64,000 bases of DNA. Origin: Terriglobales bacterium. GTDB taxonomy: Bacteria; Acidobacteriota; Terriglobia; Terriglobales; Acidobacteriaceae. The position numbers and the translations under genes are program-made. Shown one piece after another: positions 33,494 through 44,518 of this stretch. The DNA is taken from contig JAICSO010000017.1 in assembly GCA_025936825.1 (NCBI GenBank), positions 1 to 64,000 of the forward strand, given 5' to 3'. The notes under the pieces were generated by a model that saw only the letters and a program-made list of their open reading frames with translations, made no database searches and was not told the origin of the DNA. Position 1 is the first letter of the stretch, and the number at the start of each line of letters is the position of its first letter.

Positions 33494-34791
33494 GCCGCGC
33501 CGCGAGGACAATCCGCGTAGACACATTGGCACGCGTCGAAGGCGAAGGCGCCATGCACATCAACCTGGTCGGCGAGCGCGTGGCTGATGTGAAGTTGAGG
33601 ATCTACGAACCGCCACGCTTTTTTGAGGCATTCCTCCGCGGACGGCATTTCTCGGAAGTAGCGGACATCACTGCGCGGATCTGCGGCATTTGTCCAATCG
33701 CGTACCAGATGAGCGCGATCCACGCGGTCGAGCGGGCTCTCGGGTTGCGTATCGATCCCGCGGTTCGTTTGCTGCGACGGCTCTTCTATTGCGGCGAATG
33801 GATAGAGAGCCATGCGTTGCATGTTTACATGCTGCACGCGCCTGACTTCCTCGGCTATCAGGACGCGATCGCCATGGCGAAAGATCACCCCGAGGTTGCA
33901 CAGCGAGCTCTGCGGCTGAAGAAGATCGGCAATCATCTGGTTGCACTCATGGGTGGGCGCGAGATCCATCCGATTTCCGCTGCGGTGGGCGGGTTCTATA
34001 AGGTCCCCAGGCCTGAACAACTGCGCACACTCGTTGAAGACCTGAAATGGGCTGTGGACGCCTCGATTGAAACGGTGAAGTTTGCGGCCGGGCTTGAGTT
34101 CCCTGATTTCGAGCAGGACTACGAGTTTGTGGCGTTGCGGCATCCGGATGAGTATCCCTTCAATGAAGGCCGGCTGGTGTCGAATCGCGGCCTGGATATC
34201 GATGCGGCGGAATACGAGGACCACTTCACCGAGTTGCATGTGAAGCATGCCAACGCGTTGCACTCAGTTGTGCGCGGTCGAGGTTCGTACCTGGTCGGAC
34301 CGATGGCGCGTTTCAATCTCAATTCGGACAAGCTCACGCCGCAGGCGAAGCAAGTTGCCGCCGATGTGAAGCTGAATCCGCCAGTGCGGAATCCATTCCG
34401 AAGCATCATCGTGCGCGCGGTCGAGTTGGTGTTTGCCTGCGAAGAGGCGCTCCGGATTATCGAACAATATGAACCGCCATCCCAGCCGCGTGTCGACGCA
34501 CCGAACCGCGCAGGAGTAGGTCAGGCGATCACCGAGGCGCCACGCGGGATTCTGTACCACCGCTATGCCATCGACGAAAAGGGGCTCATCGTCACCGCTA
34601 AGATTGTTCCTCCAACCTCGCAGAACCAGAAGCGGATCGAAGACGACCTGCGCGAGTATGCCGCTCGATTAGTCGCGTGGCCCCTAGATGAGGCGACATG
34701 GAAATGCGAGCAGGCGATTCGCAACTACGATCCTTGCATTTCCTGCGCGACCCACTTTTTGAAATTGACCGTCAGTCGTGAAGAAAGATGA
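33490..34791 (+). CDS. Group 3b [NiFe]-hydrogenase large (alpha) subunit
   Basis: The large subunit holds the NiFe(CN)2CO active site. The 433-residue product has the N-terminal L1 motif [19 protein letters not shown] (about residues 63-81) and the C-terminal L2 motif DPCISCATH (near residue 414), giving the four nickel-binding cysteines. Eleven residues ([11 protein letters not shown]) follow the histidine and should be removed by the maturation protease encoded next. Lack of a membrane anchor gene fits a soluble NAD(P)-linked enzyme. Confidence 0.95.
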   Translation: MSRAARTIRVDTLARVEGEGAMHINLVGERVADVKLRIYEPPRFFEAFLRGRHFSEVADITARICGICPIAYQMSAIHAVERALGLRIDPAVRLLRRLFYCGEWIESHALHVYMLHAPDFLGYQDAIAMAKDHPEVAQRALRLKKIGNHLVALMGGREIHPISAAVGGFYKVPRPEQLRTLVEDLKWAVDASIETVKFAAGLEFPDFEQDYEFVALRHPDEYPFNEGRLVSNRGLDIDAAEYEDHFTELHVKHANALHSVVRGRGSYLVGPMARFNLNSDKLTPQAKQVAADVKLNPPVRNPFRSIIVRAVELVFACEEALRIIEQYEPPSQPRVDAPNRAGVGQAITEAPRGILYHRYAIDEKGLIVTAKIVPPTSQNQKRIEDDLREYAARLVAWPLDEATWKCEQAIRNYDPCISCATHFLKLTVSREER

Positions 34792-35258
34792 AGACTCGAA
34801 TTATCGGATGTGGCAATTTGCAACGCATGGACGACGGTGCTGGAGTTTTGGTTGCGCAGCGCTTGCGGGAGCTCGGAATCTTGGCGGAGGTTCAGAGTGG
34901 AGGTACGTTCGAACTGCTCGCGGGGTGGGATGATAACGAGCGCCTGATCCTCATTGATGCCGTTAGAACTGGTGCTCCCGCAGGCACGATACACGTCTGG
35001 GAAGGTAGTCCGCCACAACTGCCGCACGCTACACATTTTTCGAGTCATGGATTCGGTTTGGCGGAGGCTTTTCGTCTTGGCCAGATTCTGAATTGCCTGC
35101 CTGAGCGGATCACTGTGTTCGGAATTGAGGGCGATCAGTTCGGCATGGGCGAGCAGGTCTCCCCGGATGTTCTCACCGCTACCGAGCGCCTGGCACAACA
35201 AATTGCAAAAGAATTCGCCTCGGATCTTCAGCAAGAAGCCGTTCAACTCGCGGAGTAG
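34788..35258 (+). CDS. Hydrogenase maturation protease
   Basis: HyaD/HycI-family endopeptidases clip the large-subunit C-terminus after nickel insertion. The 156-residue product starts [22 protein letters not shown], with the GxGN...DDG motif that supplies a metal-binding acid; [10 protein letters not shown] gives the second Asp and [10 protein letters not shown] the His. It overlaps the alpha gene by 4 nt and ends the operon. No hypA-F genes are in the window. Confidence 0.92.
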   Translation: MKTRIIGCGNLQRMDDGAGVLVAQRLRELGILAEVQSGGTFELLAGWDDNERLILIDAVRTGAPAGTIHVWEGSPPQLPHATHFSSHGFGLAEAFRLGQILNCLPERITVFGIEGDQFGMGEQVSPDVLTATERLAQQIAKEFASDLQQEAVQLAE

Positions 35259-35292
35259 CAGCCAAAGCGTGGGCAGCGATCGCTCAGTTTGA

Positions 35293-35898
35293 CTAGGCGC
35301 TCTGCTGAGCTCTGCTCCGTGGGAATCCGTCTGCTTTCGTCACCCGCTCTGCTTGCAAGAGGTGACGCCGGCCATGAGCAGCAAGGATCAGAAACCCGGT
35401 AGCTACTGTGAAACGGAGAACCGGGATAAACGGATTCCGAAAAGTAATGCGATTAAGATCCCGGTGCGCGGTTTCATCGAGGATTGCCTTCGTTTCGAGA
35501 AGACCTCGGCGTAACTCCTCGAATGACTTTTCAGGATCGCCCGAAAGCGGGCGAATTTTGCGCGGAGCTTTGAATTTACTAGTGACCTGCGGGCCGATGC
35601 GTCTAAGGAACGCGGCCGAGAACCAGCCGCCAGGACGAAACACATAGTCGTCTTCGGTTGGAGCGGGTGGGGCACCATTTGCGATCGCCATCCGGATAGG
35701 CACAAGGTATTGCAAGATCGATTGAGAAACATGCTCCATGCATTCAGCAATCGACCAAGTGCCGGCTGCAGGACGCCAAGCCAATTGATCTCGTGAGCAA
35801 CGGCTGTAAAGCGCCGAATAGAGTTGCTCCAGTTCGCTGAGATCGCCGCAAAGTTGCGTGCGGGTTCTAGTCAACCACTGCGGTGCAGAGTTATTCAT
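35293..35898 (-). CDS. DinB-like domain protein
   Basis: The 201-residue product fits the DinB/YfiT-like four-helix superfamily: TWSIAECMEHVSQSILQYL in the second helix and AAHGRRHLLQAERV near the C-terminus, supplying the usual metal-ligand histidines. Relatives are thiol S-transferases or of unknown role, so no reaction is assigned. It is transcribed on the minus strand after pckG. Confidence 0.8.
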   Translation of the reverse strand: MNNSAPQWLTRTRTQLCGDLSELEQLYSALYSRCSRDQLAWRPAAGTWSIAECMEHVSQSILQYLVPIRMAIANGAPPAPTEDDYVFRPGGWFSAAFLRRIGPQVTSKFKAPRKIRPLSGDPEKSFEELRRGLLETKAILDETAHRDLNRITFRNPFIPVLRFTVATGFLILAAHGRRHLLQAERVTKADGFPRSRAQQSA

Positions 35899-35938
35899 GG
35901 ATGTGGCATCGCCATCGGGACTTTGTCCTGAAGAATGA

Positions 35939-35960
35939 GAGACGGGCGGGAGCCCGTCTC
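35939..35960 (-). terminator. Hairpin downstream of pckG
   Basis: GAGACGGGC (35939-35947) and GCCCGTCTC (35952-35960) form a perfect 9-bp stem with a 4-nt loop, 4 nt after the pckG stop. The minus-strand sequence beyond it is only moderately T-rich (TCATTCTT), so it may be a weak terminator or a REP-like unit. Confidence 0.55.
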
Positions 35961-35964
35961 CCGT

Positions 35965-37794
35965 TCACAGTCTGCAGATCAGTAACTCGCGCTCGTAAAC
36001 CATTTCCGGTGGCAAATGGGCATGCAGTAGGATGAAGAGCTCTTCGTGATCGATGACCTCTTTCTTCCACGCGGCTCGATCGACGTTCTGCAGTTCATCG
36101 AACTTCTCAGGTGGAAAATTCAAGCCACTCCAATCCATATCCTTGTAGAACGGGGTCCAGCCGATCGGAGTTTCTTTACCGCGCGTGTGGCCGTGCACGC
36201 GGTCGACAATCCACTTCAGAATGCGGAAGTTGTCGCGGAATCCGGGCCAGAGGAACTTGCCTTCCGCGTCTTTACGGAACCAGTTCACATGGAAGATGCG
36301 CGGCGTCACGGTCAACGAGCGCTGCATCTTGATCCAATGGCGGAAATAATCGCCCATGTGATAGCCGCAGAACGGAAGCATAGCCATTGGATCACGACGC
36401 ACTTTGCCAACTTCTCCGGCCGCGGCAGCTGTTGTTTCTGACCCAATGGTCGCGCCCACGTATACTCCCGCGCTCCAATTGAAAGCCTGATAGATAAGCG
36501 GCATGGTGGTGGCCCGGCGTCCGCCAAAGATGAAGGCGCTGATGGGCACACCATTCGGGTTCTCCCAATCGGGATCGATGGTGGGGCACTGCTTGGCGGG
36601 CGCTGTAAATCGCGCATTGGGGTGCGCAGCTTTGGCGCCGGTCTTCTTAGCGATTTCAGGTGTCCACCTGTTGCCCTGCCAGTCAATGCACTCTGCGGGA
36701 GGCTCATCGGTCATGCCTTCCCACCACACGCCGCCCTCAGGAGTGAGAGCCACGTTGGTGAATATCGAATTCTTGGCGAGAGCAGCCATCGCATTCGGAT
36801 TCGTCTTTACTGAGGTTCCGGGTGCCACCCCAAAGAATCCGGCTTCCGGATTGATGGCGCGAAGCTGACCGTTCGGGTCAGGAATGATCCACGCGATATC
36901 GTCGCCTACTGTGGTGACCTTCCACCCTTTAAACGCGTCGGGCGGAATCATCATCGCGAAATTCGTTTTGCCGCAGGCGCTAGGGAAGGCAGCACAAACG
37001 TAGGTTTTCTGTCCCTTGGGATCCTCGACGCCAACGATGAGCATGTGCTCGGCCATCCAGCCTTCGTCGCGCGCCATGTTCGAGGCGATGCGGAGTGCAA
37101 AACACTTTTTCCCGAGCAGAGCATTCCCACCGTACCCGGAACCATAAGACCAAATTTCGCGCGCCTCGGGGAAATGCACGATGTACTTCTCGTTGTTGCA
37201 CGGCCAGGGAACATCTTTTTGTCCCGGTTCGAGCGGCATTCCGACCGAGTGCAGGCAGGGAACCACGCGCTTGTAGTCCTTATCGATTTCTTTGAAGACT
37301 GGCAAGCCGATGCGCGTCATGATGCGCATATTCGCGACGACGTATGGAGAATCCGTCAGTTGTACGCCGATTTGCGACACAGCTCCGCCCACCGGCCCCA
37401 TGCTGAACGGGAGCACATACATCGTGCGTCCGCGCATAGACCCGCGGAACAGTCCTCGCAGCTTGCGGCGCATCTCGTACGGGTTCTCCCAGTTGTTGGT
37501 GGGGCCGGCGGCATCTTTCGACAGGGAACAGATAAACGTTCTGTCTTCGACTCGGGCAACATCGCTTTTCTGGGAGCGCGCAAGAAAACACCCCGGCCAC
37601 AACTCCTGGTTGATCCGGATCAATGTCCCGTTTTCGACCATGTCCTCACAAAGCTGGTCGTATTCCTCCTGTGAACCATCGACCCAATGAATGTGCGTTG
37701 GTTGTGTAAGCTCGGCCATCTTGTCGACCCAGCGAAGCAGGTGTTCGTTGGTGGTGAGTGGAGTTGTCGGTTTGGACTGAGTAAGAGTGGCCAT
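35965..37794 (-). CDS. pckG: Phosphoenolpyruvate carboxykinase (GTP)
   Basis: The enzyme converts oxaloacetate and GTP to PEP, GDP and CO2, the entry step of gluconeogenesis. The 609-residue product has the GTP-PEPCK hallmarks: [35 protein letters not shown], the P-loop [15 protein letters not shown] with the mobile cysteine, TVGDDIAWI and [20 protein letters not shown]. Length is typical. CTAAGGAG lies before the ATG at good spacing. Confidence 0.97.
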   Translation of the reverse strand: MATLTQSKPTTPLTTNEHLLRWVDKMAELTQPTHIHWVDGSQEEYDQLCEDMVENGTLIRINQELWPGCFLARSQKSDVARVEDRTFICSLSKDAAGPTNNWENPYEMRRKLRGLFRGSMRGRTMYVLPFSMGPVGGAVSQIGVQLTDSPYVVANMRIMTRIGLPVFKEIDKDYKRVVPCLHSVGMPLEPGQKDVPWPCNNEKYIVHFPEAREIWSYGSGYGGNALLGKKCFALRIASNMARDEGWMAEHMLIVGVEDPKGQKTYVCAAFPSACGKTNFAMMIPPDAFKGWKVTTVGDDIAWIIPDPNGQLRAINPEAGFFGVAPGTSVKTNPNAMAALAKNSIFTNVALTPEGGVWWEGMTDEPPAECIDWQGNRWTPEIAKKTGAKAAHPNARFTAPAKQCPTIDPDWENPNGVPISAFIFGGRRATTMPLIYQAFNWSAGVYVGATIGSETTAAAAGEVGKVRRDPMAMLPFCGYHMGDYFRHWIKMQRSLTVTPRIFHVNWFRKDAEGKFLWPGFRDNFRILKWIVDRVHGHTRGKETPIGWTPFYKDMDWSGLNFPPEKFDELQNVDRAAWKKEVIDHEELFILLHAHLPPEMVYERELLICRL

Positions 37795-38240
37795 GAATGC
37801 TCCTTAGTATGAGTGCAGCTCGGAGCCGGCTGCCCCTGACTAGCGGGAGCGACCGCCAAGGATGACCTTCCATGGTATCGCAGCTGGAGATAAGGAAGGA
37901 AACCAGTCGGTCGGTGCAAATGCAGCCTCGACGAGTGTTCACTCGAAGTTCATCGGCGGCTAATAAATCAACCTGCATACCCGCGCCTGCGTGCGGACGT
38001 CTCGCCGATAAAGGTATTTAGTTCCTGAATGTTAGTGACTGTTCCCGTGCCGCAGAAGTACATGGCCAAGAGGGACCTCATTTGCACACAGTTCTAAGGT
38101 CTTCAGCTTATAGGGGATCTACAGAAGACGCTGTACTTTGGCACTAAGCAAGTCCTCCCCCAGGTTGCTGAATATATGAACCGCACCCAGCACGACGCCG
38201 CAGTCGCGTAGCCGACTCGGCAGGAACACGGAGGATTTAA
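37795..38240. other. Divergent gap between pckG and the metallophosphoesterase
   Basis: No gene, repeat family member or RNA is recognised. Promoters for both flanking genes must lie here; I do not see strong consensus pairs. CACGGAGG (38229-38236) is the Shine-Dalgarno of the plus-strand gene. Confidence 0.6.
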
Positions 38241-39731
38241 ATGAGGTTTGCAGCGTTGGGGCTGCTGATCGCCAGCAGCATTTGTGTGCCCTTTTCTGGT
38301 AGCGCGTTTGGCGCTTCCATTCCTTCGACCGATCCGGATTTTTCTATCGTTCTTTTCCCAGACACGCAGTATTACCACGGCAATTATGCTTATGTTCTAC
38401 AGGACCAGGTGAATTGGGTTGCGGCCCACCGGAGCTCACTGAATATTCAGGCTGTAGTGGGACTTGGCGACATTGTGGACGGCGGTGGGTATCCCGTCGA
38501 TAGCGCCGGAAATGTTGTTGGCACCTGCAACAACGCGCCGCCTTCGGGTTGGCAGACGCAGTGGCAGCAATCGCAATCCGCGGTAAGCACGCTTACCTCG
38601 CACGGGATCTACTACCAGCCCACCATCGGGAACCACGATTACGATTGCGAAGCGGATCGCCCTCAGCCCCGGAGTGCGACCAATTACTTCCACTACTTCG
38701 GAAAGATGGGCATCAGCCCAACGGCCTACATCCTCGATCAGAATGGCAACCGAACGCCGAATTTTTACAAGACGATGAAAATCGGCTCGGTCAATTTTAT
38801 GATCCTGTCGCTCGAACTTTTTCCTCAGACTTGGGTGGTGAATGCTGCCAATACCCTGATCTCGAACTTCAATGGGCCAGTGATCGTTGCGACCCACGCA
38901 TACCTCTCCAATGATGGCTCGGGACCCAGCTTCGGCACGACATTTCCAGCGGGCTCAGCCTATCCATTGTGTTCAGGCTTTTCTAGCAGCATTTATGGGT
39001 GTTTGCCGGATTCGATCAATTCCTATAAGCCGGTCGGTGGCGGGACTGACGGAATCGGGCTCTGGCACAACCTCGTCAGCAAGCACTCCAATATCTTCAT
39101 GGCGCTGAGCGGACACGTGCGCAATCCGAATCCCGGGAACTATCCGAACGTGCCAAATTACAACGGCGTTGGATACGTGGACTGCAACGTTCAGTCCTGG
39201 ACAACGCTGTGCTCGAACCCGAACCGCCCCATCCAGATTTTGTCCGATTTCCAGGGCCAAGGAAATGGCGGGTACTTCGGGTACGGATATCTGCGTATTC
39301 TCACCGTGAGCCCCTCGCGAAAGACCGTCTCAGTGTTCACGTATTCACCCTCAATCGCGAACCGTCCGACAAATTTCCCTGCTGGAATTCCCGTATACAA
39401 GACGGATTCCCACGATCAATACACGCTGAAGTTTCCGCCTGCCTTCGGCGGACCGAATCCCGAGATCACGCAGATCACCGCGCCTCTTGATGGCAGCCAT
39501 GTTCCGTTGAGGTTTGGGATTTCTGCGTCGGCTAAGGGCCCCGACAACGCGGGCCACATGCAAGTTTATGTCAATGGCGTAAAGCAGGCGGACTACCTGA
39601 ACGTGAGTTCCTTGCCAGCTGGAACGACAGTGACCCTTCCGGGACGTGGCACGCATCGCATTGCAGTGCAAACATACGACAATGCGAAGGCTACCTGGGT
39701 AAAGTCGGTGATCTACGTAAGCAATCCGTAG
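38241..39731 (+). CDS. Secreted metallophosphoesterase with C-terminal Ig-like domain
   Basis: A signal peptide (MRFAALGLLIASSICVPFSG) is followed by a calcineurin-like domain: LFPDTQYY, VGLGDIVDGGG, TIGNHDYD, IVATHAYL and MALSGHVRN hold the expected Asp/His/Asn metal ligands in order (residues about 38-300). The last 90 residues (TQITAPLDGSHVPLRFGISA, then GTHRIAVQTYD) look like a bacterial Ig-like domain. The substrate is unknown. It stands alone. Confidence 0.85.
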   Translation: MRFAALGLLIASSICVPFSGSAFGASIPSTDPDFSIVLFPDTQYYHGNYAYVLQDQVNWVAAHRSSLNIQAVVGLGDIVDGGGYPVDSAGNVVGTCNNAPPSGWQTQWQQSQSAVSTLTSHGIYYQPTIGNHDYDCEADRPQPRSATNYFHYFGKMGISPTAYILDQNGNRTPNFYKTMKIGSVNFMILSLELFPQTWVVNAANTLISNFNGPVIVATHAYLSNDGSGPSFGTTFPAGSAYPLCSGFSSSIYGCLPDSINSYKPVGGGTDGIGLWHNLVSKHSNIFMALSGHVRNPNPGNYPNVPNYNGVGYVDCNVQSWTTLCSNPNRPIQILSDFQGQGNGGYFGYGYLRILTVSPSRKTVSVFTYSPSIANRPTNFPAGIPVYKTDSHDQYTLKFPPAFGGPNPEITQITAPLDGSHVPLRFGISASAKGPDNAGHMQVYVNGVKQADYLNVSSLPAGTTVTLPGRGTHRIAVQTYDNAKATWVKSVIYVSNP

Positions 39732-39742
39732 ACGGCACGCGG

Positions 39743-40984
39743 CTATGCTGTGACAGGGGCTTCGGATTTGGCTGCGTAGTGCGAATCAACGTAATCGTCG
39801 AGAATCTTCATGAACTCGGCGACGATCTTGTCACCTTTGAGAGTGGTGAGCAAGCGGCCATCGACATAGACCGGCGCCTTCGGTTCTTCGAACGTACCGG
39901 GGAGTGAAATCCCTAGATTCGCGTGCTTGGATTCGCCGGGGCCATTGACCACGCATCCCATCACCGCGACTTTCATCTCTTCGACGCCGGAATAGCTCTG
40001 CTTCCAGACCGGCATCTGGTCACGCAAGTAGGACTGGATCTGCTGCGCCATTTCCTGGAAGAAGGTGCTGGTGGTGCGTCCGCAGCCGGGGCATGCCGTG
40101 ACCTGAGGGGTAAAGCTGCGGATCCCCAGTGATTGCAAAATTTGCTGCGCCACGCGAACTTCTTCCGCGCGATCGCCCCCGGGAACGGGAGTCAGCGAAA
40201 CACGAATTGTGTCGCCAATGCCTTCCTGCAGAAGAATCGAGAGGCCCGCACTGGAAGCAACAATTCCTTTTGCGCCCATCCCGGCTTCGGTGAGTCCGAG
40301 GTGCAGCGGATAGTTACAACGGCTGGCGAGCGAGCGGTAGACGTCAACCAGATCCTGCACGCCGCTCACTTTTGCACTAAGAATAATTTGATCTGCACGA
40401 AGCCCGTATTTCTCGGCGAGCTTCGCGGAATTCAGTGCGCTTACAACCATCGCTTCCATGGTTACATCGCGAGCGTCCTTGGGATCCGAGGACTTCGAGT
40501 TTTCGTCCATCATGCGGGTGAGCAGCGACTGGTCGAGCGATCCCCAATTCACACCAATGCGCACAGGTTTTTGGTTCTCGACAGCAACCTCAATCATCGT
40601 CCGGAAGTTGTCGTCGTTCTTGCGGCCTACACTGACATTGCCCGGATTGATGCGGTATTTCGCTAGCGCCTTCGCGCAGGCAGGAAACTTCTTGAGCAGA
40701 ATATGGCCGTTGTAGTGGAAATCGCCAATGATCGGGACGCGAATGCCCCGCTGATCGAGTTCCTCAACGATGTGCGGCACACCAGCGGCTGCGTCTTCGT
40801 TATTTACGGTGACGCGTACTAATTCCGACCCAGCGCGGGCCAGCGAAGCAACCTGCTCGACAGTGGAGGCCACGTCGGCAGTGTCGGTGTTTGTCATGGA
40901 CTGCACCACAACTGGTGCATCGGAGCCCACGCGCACGTTGCCAATCGTGCAAGTCACGGTTTTGCGGCGTTGGATAGAAGCCAT
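39743..40984 (-). CDS. ispG: 4-hydroxy-3-methylbut-2-enyl diphosphate synthase (flavodoxin)
   Basis: IspG makes HMBPP from MEcPP in the MEP isoprenoid pathway, using a 4Fe-4S cluster. The 413-residue product has [14 protein letters not shown] near the N-terminus, [20 protein letters not shown], and the cluster region [14 protein letters not shown] (about residues 300-313) with [18 protein letters not shown] (about 344-361). Length suits the bacterial short form. Confidence 0.97.
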   Translation of the reverse strand: MASIQRRKTVTCTIGNVRVGSDAPVVVQSMTNTDTADVASTVEQVASLARAGSELVRVTVNNEDAAAGVPHIVEELDQRGIRVPIIGDFHYNGHILLKKFPACAKALAKYRINPGNVSVGRKNDDNFRTMIEVAVENQKPVRIGVNWGSLDQSLLTRMMDENSKSSDPKDARDVTMEAMVVSALNSAKLAEKYGLRADQIILSAKVSGVQDLVDVYRSLASRCNYPLHLGLTEAGMGAKGIVASSAGLSILLQEGIGDTIRVSLTPVPGGDRAEEVRVAQQILQSLGIRSFTPQVTACPGCGRTTSTFFQEMAQQIQSYLRDQMPVWKQSYSGVEEMKVAVMGCVVNGPGESKHANLGISLPGTFEEPKAPVYVDGRLLTTLKGDKIVAEFMKILDDYVDSHYAAKSEAPVTA

Positions 40985-41086
40985 GGGAATCTCTAGTTTA
41001 GCAGAGCGGGTCGGGAACGCAGGGGAATTACTCGATGCCGAAATCTGTAATCCTCGTGTTTACAGCAGGTTGCAGCAACGAATGAA

Positions 41087-41107
41087 GGACCTGTAGTTAG
41101 CAGGTCC
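41087..41107 (-). terminator. Hairpin downstream of the exported DinB-like gene
   Basis: GGACCTG and CAGGTCC form a perfect 7-bp stem with a 7-nt loop, followed on the minus strand by TTCATTC. It may be a weak terminator or a REP-like unit. Confidence 0.45.
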
Positions 41108-41136
41108 CTCGGTCTTGGTGATTTCAAACGGCCCGC

Positions 41137-41709
41137 CTACTTCGACTGCGGTCGGCTTGCTGGCGGGATGATGCCGTTCATTCGCAGATATTCGACCATC
41201 TGCCCGTAGTGATCGAACGGGTGCGCAGTGGAGAATGTCCCGACGCTGCCGCGCGCCAATTTCATTCCGAAAAGATCGACCACTTGCAACTGATTCTGCT
41301 CGTTGATCGAGGCCACGGCTTTGTGCAGGTATGCGAAGGAGTCCTTCAGGAACTTCATAATGTCGGCCTTGCTCTTGACAGAGTCAGGACCCTTCTCTCC
41401 GCCGGTGTCGACGGGCGGCTTCTCATTCAAAATTGCCGCGCCGAAAATATAGTTTGTTGCGGCAACGTGTTTCACTTGCTCTGCGAAGGTACGCACCCCT
41501 TTGAATTCTCCGCTAGTGGGCGCGAAAGAATATTTGTCCTCCGGCATCGCGTCAGCAGCGCTGGTGAATTCACCTTCGGCGATGGTCAGGACTGCATTGA
41601 TCGAATCTCCGGGAGTTTTTGGCGGCGGTGGTGCTGCCATTTGAGCGGCAGCAGTGGCCATGGTCCCGAGTACAACGAGTGCGGCAAACAACAGGTTGAT
41701 TCTGCGCAT
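41137..41709 (-). CDS. Exported DinB-like protein
   Basis: A signal peptide (MRRINLLFAALVVLGTMATA, cleaved near AAAQM) precedes a DinB-type four-helix domain with TFAEQVKHVAATNYIF and STAHPFDHYGQMVEYLRMNG, whose histidines match the usual ligand positions. The function is unknown. It lies downstream of the transporter pair at 41751-44518 with a 41-bp gap and could share their transcript. Confidence 0.75.
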   Translation of the reverse strand: MRRINLLFAALVVLGTMATAAAQMAAPPPPKTPGDSINAVLTIAEGEFTSAADAMPEDKYSFAPTSGEFKGVRTFAEQVKHVAATNYIFGAAILNEKPPVDTGGEKGPDSVKSKADIMKFLKDSFAYLHKAVASINEQNQLQVVDLFGMKLARGSVGTFSTAHPFDHYGQMVEYLRMNGIIPPASRPQSK

Positions 41710-41750
41710 ATCTTCTCCTGATCAAAAAACTAATGATGCCCGAGTATGAA

Positions 41751-43037
41751 TCAGTCCCGAACCACAGATGGGGCGAGGTCGAGTTCGCTGGAACTCAACG
41801 GATATCTGCGAACGGTAGCCAGCCCCAAAATCAACGCGAGTGAGGAAAGAAGCATTGTAGTAGCGAGCCCGTATTTTGTCGCCAGCGCACCCCAGGCGGC
41901 GGAACCGAGCGCCATGCCGCCCTGCAGGATCAGCAAGTACATGGAGAGCGCACGCGCGCGCATCCACGGCGGAGACATGGTCTGCGCGGCAACATTGAGG
42001 CAGGCAAGAATGCCGATCCACGCGGCGCCGCTGACGAAAAGAATCAGAGCAAGCCAGGGGAATGCGTGTGCCCGACCGGCGGCGAAGGTCATAAGCGCGA
42101 AGATCACAATCGCGGCGGCAACCACGCGGTCAACGGAATAAAAAGCCTTCAGCCGAGGAAGCAGGCCCGCACCGGCGAGCGCGCCAAGCCCAAAAGATCC
42201 CAGCAAGAGTCCGTATCCGCTGGCGCCTTGTCCACAGTGGGTTGCGATCAGTGGTAGCAAGGCCAGCAGGGAACTCGCCGCAACGCTGAAAGCTCCGGTG
42301 CGAATCAGCACGCAATGCACCAGCGGCGTAGACCGCACATAGCGGAAACCTGCGCGCATCGAGTCGAGCACACGCTCGGTTCGGGCAGAGTCGGGCTCCA
42401 TGCGTTTCCAGCGGTACAGAATGAAGATCACACCGAAAAAGCTCACCGCGTTCATGAGGAAGGCAACGCCGGAGCTAGTTATGGCAATTACCAACCCCCC
42501 CAGTGCAGGACCGATGGCGCGAGCGACGTTGAAGCCTACTGAATTGAGCGCTACCGCCGGCGCATGATTTTCAGCGCAGACGATTTCCGGCGTGATCGCC
42601 TGCCATGCCGGGTCGTTCATGACCGCGCCAAGTCCCAGAATGAAGGTGAAGACGAGCAGAGTCCAAGGGCTCACAGAACCCAGCAGCGTGAAGATGCCGA
42701 GCAACCCGGCGGCAACGACCATCCACGCTTGCGTGATCAACAGCAGGCGCCGGCGGTCCACCATGTCGGCGAGCGCGCCTGCCGGAAGAATCACGAGAAA
42801 AACCGGCAGCGTGGTTGCTGCCTGGACGAGGCTGACCATCAGCGGAGCTTCCGGTCTTGACATGGTGAGTTGCGTCATCAGCCAGCCGGCGCCGACGTTC
42901 TGCATCCATGTGCCGATATACGAAATGATCGCTGCTACCCACAAGGACCGAAACAGCGGCTCGCGCAAAGGAGCGAGTGCCGATCCGCGAAGTTCAGGTG
43001 GAGGGCCGGGCAGAGGAGTTGGAACGGAGTCGGCCAT
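41751..43037 (-). CDS. MFS transporter, EntS-like
   Basis: From the ATG at 43037, which overlaps the stop of the upstream permease (TGATG), the product has about 428 residues and many hydrophobic helices. PLREPLFRSLWVAAIISYIG and GALADMVDRRRLLLITQ (the loop 2-3 motif) place it in the MFS_3/enterobactin-exporter-like group. The substrate is unknown. Coupled translation with an APC permease suggests related roles. Confidence 0.85.
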   Translation of the reverse strand: MADSVPTPLPGPPPELRGSALAPLREPLFRSLWVAAIISYIGTWMQNVGAGWLMTQLTMSRPEAPLMVSLVQAATTLPVFLVILPAGALADMVDRRRLLLITQAWMVVAAGLLGIFTLLGSVSPWTLLVFTFILGLGAVMNDPAWQAITPEIVCAENHAPAVALNSVGFNVARAIGPALGGLVIAITSSGVAFLMNAVSFFGVIFILYRWKRMEPDSARTERVLDSMRAGFRYVRSTPLVHCVLIRTGAFSVAASSLLALLPLIATHCGQGASGYGLLLGSFGLGALAGAGLLPRLKAFYSVDRVVAAAIVIFALMTFAAGRAHAFPWLALILFVSGAAWIGILACLNVAAQTMSPPWMRARALSMYLLILQGGMALGSAAWGALATKYGLATTMLLSSLALILGLATVRRYPLSSSELDLAPSVVRD

Positions 43038-44518
43038 CAGCTTGCGCGAACCTCGGCAGGAGCAGGGAGTGCTTCTGAGAACGGCCAATCACGATTGCGC
43101 CACGCGCGGACGAAGTAAAGGATCAGGCCCGCAATCAGAATCACCGCGGCGTAGCGAATTTCTTTCAGCGCGTCCGGACGTTTCGTGACGATGTAAGTGA
43201 AACCTACGATTGCGAGCAGCGAAGGAACAGGGTAAAGCCACATCTGGAACGGGCGCGGCATCTCCGGGCGGCGAATGCGAAGCACAATGACACCCACTGC
43301 CTGCAGCAGAAATTGCAGGAGAATACGAATCACAACCAGTGCCGAGATTACGTCGGCCAGGCGAAAGAAGCAAAACACCAGCGCCGTTGCTCCAAGAGCG
43401 AGAAGAGAGATGTGCGGAAACTGATAGACCTGATGAACGCGTGAGAACACTTTGAAGTAGTTGCCATCGAGCGCCGCGGCATACGGGACGCGCGAATATC
43501 CCAGCACCAGCGAAAACACCGATGCAAACGCTGTGATCATGATGAGAGCGGTTATCAGGTTTGCCGCCCACCCGCCGTAGATGCGCTGCATCAGCGTAGA
43601 AAACACGTAGAGCTTGTTGTTCGATTGCGCCGCCCCGATGACCTCGTGCCAATCCATTGCGCCCAGCACGCTCAGGTTCATCAACATATATAGACCCGCG
43701 ACGAGAACAATGGATAGCAGCACAGCACGTGGAATGGTCTTGCCGGGATCTTTCAACTCATCGCCGAGGAAGCAGACGTTGTAGGCGCCCCAGTAGTCGT
43801 AGGTCGCGATCAGCATGGCGGCGCCAAGCCCCAGCCAGAAGTTGCCGGTAAGGGAGAACGCGCCCGGAGGGAAACTAAATGCCCGCGCGGCATTGAAATG
43901 GGTCAGGCCGGCAAAGATGATCCATGCAATCGTCCCCATAACAATTACCCAGAGATAGCGAGAAATTCGTCCGATCTGAGTGATTCGCCTGTAAAGAAGC
44001 AGCATGGCGATCAGCACGATTCCAATCGCGAGAAACGTTGTGCCCGCGATGACCCATCCAAACTGAAGATTGCCGAGTAGCGGGACGTGAAGCGTCCATT
44101 CGCGAGAACCGAATTGAGTTTCCAACGAAGGGAAAAGGTACGCGCTATACTTCGCGAATCCAATGGCTCCGGATGCGATGGAGAGTGGTGCGCTGAACGA
44201 CAGTTGCCAGATGAACAGGAAAGAGACCAGCTTGCCCAGGCGGCGAGGTCCGTAAATTTCTCGCAGATAAACGTACGATCCGCCCGCGTGCGGCATGGCG
44301 GCGCCAAGCTCCGCCCATACCAGGCCGTCGCAAATGGCGAGCAGGGCGCCGAGAATCCAACCGAGCAAAGCTTGCGGACCTCCCATCGCCGCGACCACTA
44401 GAGACATGGTGATGAACGGCCCGACGCCGATCATGTCAATCATGTTCAGCGCGGTGGCGGTGCCGAGACCGATGCCGCGAATTAGTTTCGGAGAGTCGGG
44501 TTGCGGTGGACTAGCCAT
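43037..44518 (-). CDS. APC-family amino acid/polyamine permease
   Basis: The 493-residue product has about 12 hydrophobic segments. It starts with the APC signature GLGTATALNMIDMIGVGPFI (residues 16-35), followed by GGSYVYLREIYG and FLGDELKDPGKTIPRAVLLS, the consensus family loop. The substrate cannot be read. Its ATG abuts a heptamer-repeat right arm (reading on the minus strand). Confidence 0.88.
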   Translation of the reverse strand: MASPPQPDSPKLIRGIGLGTATALNMIDMIGVGPFITMSLVVAAMGGPQALLGWILGALLAICDGLVWAELGAAMPHAGGSYVYLREIYGPRRLGKLVSFLFIWQLSFSAPLSIASGAIGFAKYSAYLFPSLETQFGSREWTLHVPLLGNLQFGWVIAGTTFLAIGIVLIAMLLLYRRITQIGRISRYLWVIVMGTIAWIIFAGLTHFNAARAFSFPPGAFSLTGNFWLGLGAAMLIATYDYWGAYNVCFLGDELKDPGKTIPRAVLLSIVLVAGLYMLMNLSVLGAMDWHEVIGAAQSNNKLYVFSTLMQRIYGGWAANLITALIMITAFASVFSLVLGYSRVPYAAALDGNYFKVFSRVHQVYQFPHISLLALGATALVFCFFRLADVISALVVIRILLQFLLQAVGVIVLRIRRPEMPRPFQMWLYPVPSLLAIVGFTYIVTKRPDALKEIRYAAVILIAGLILYFVRAWRNRDWPFSEALPAPAEVRAS

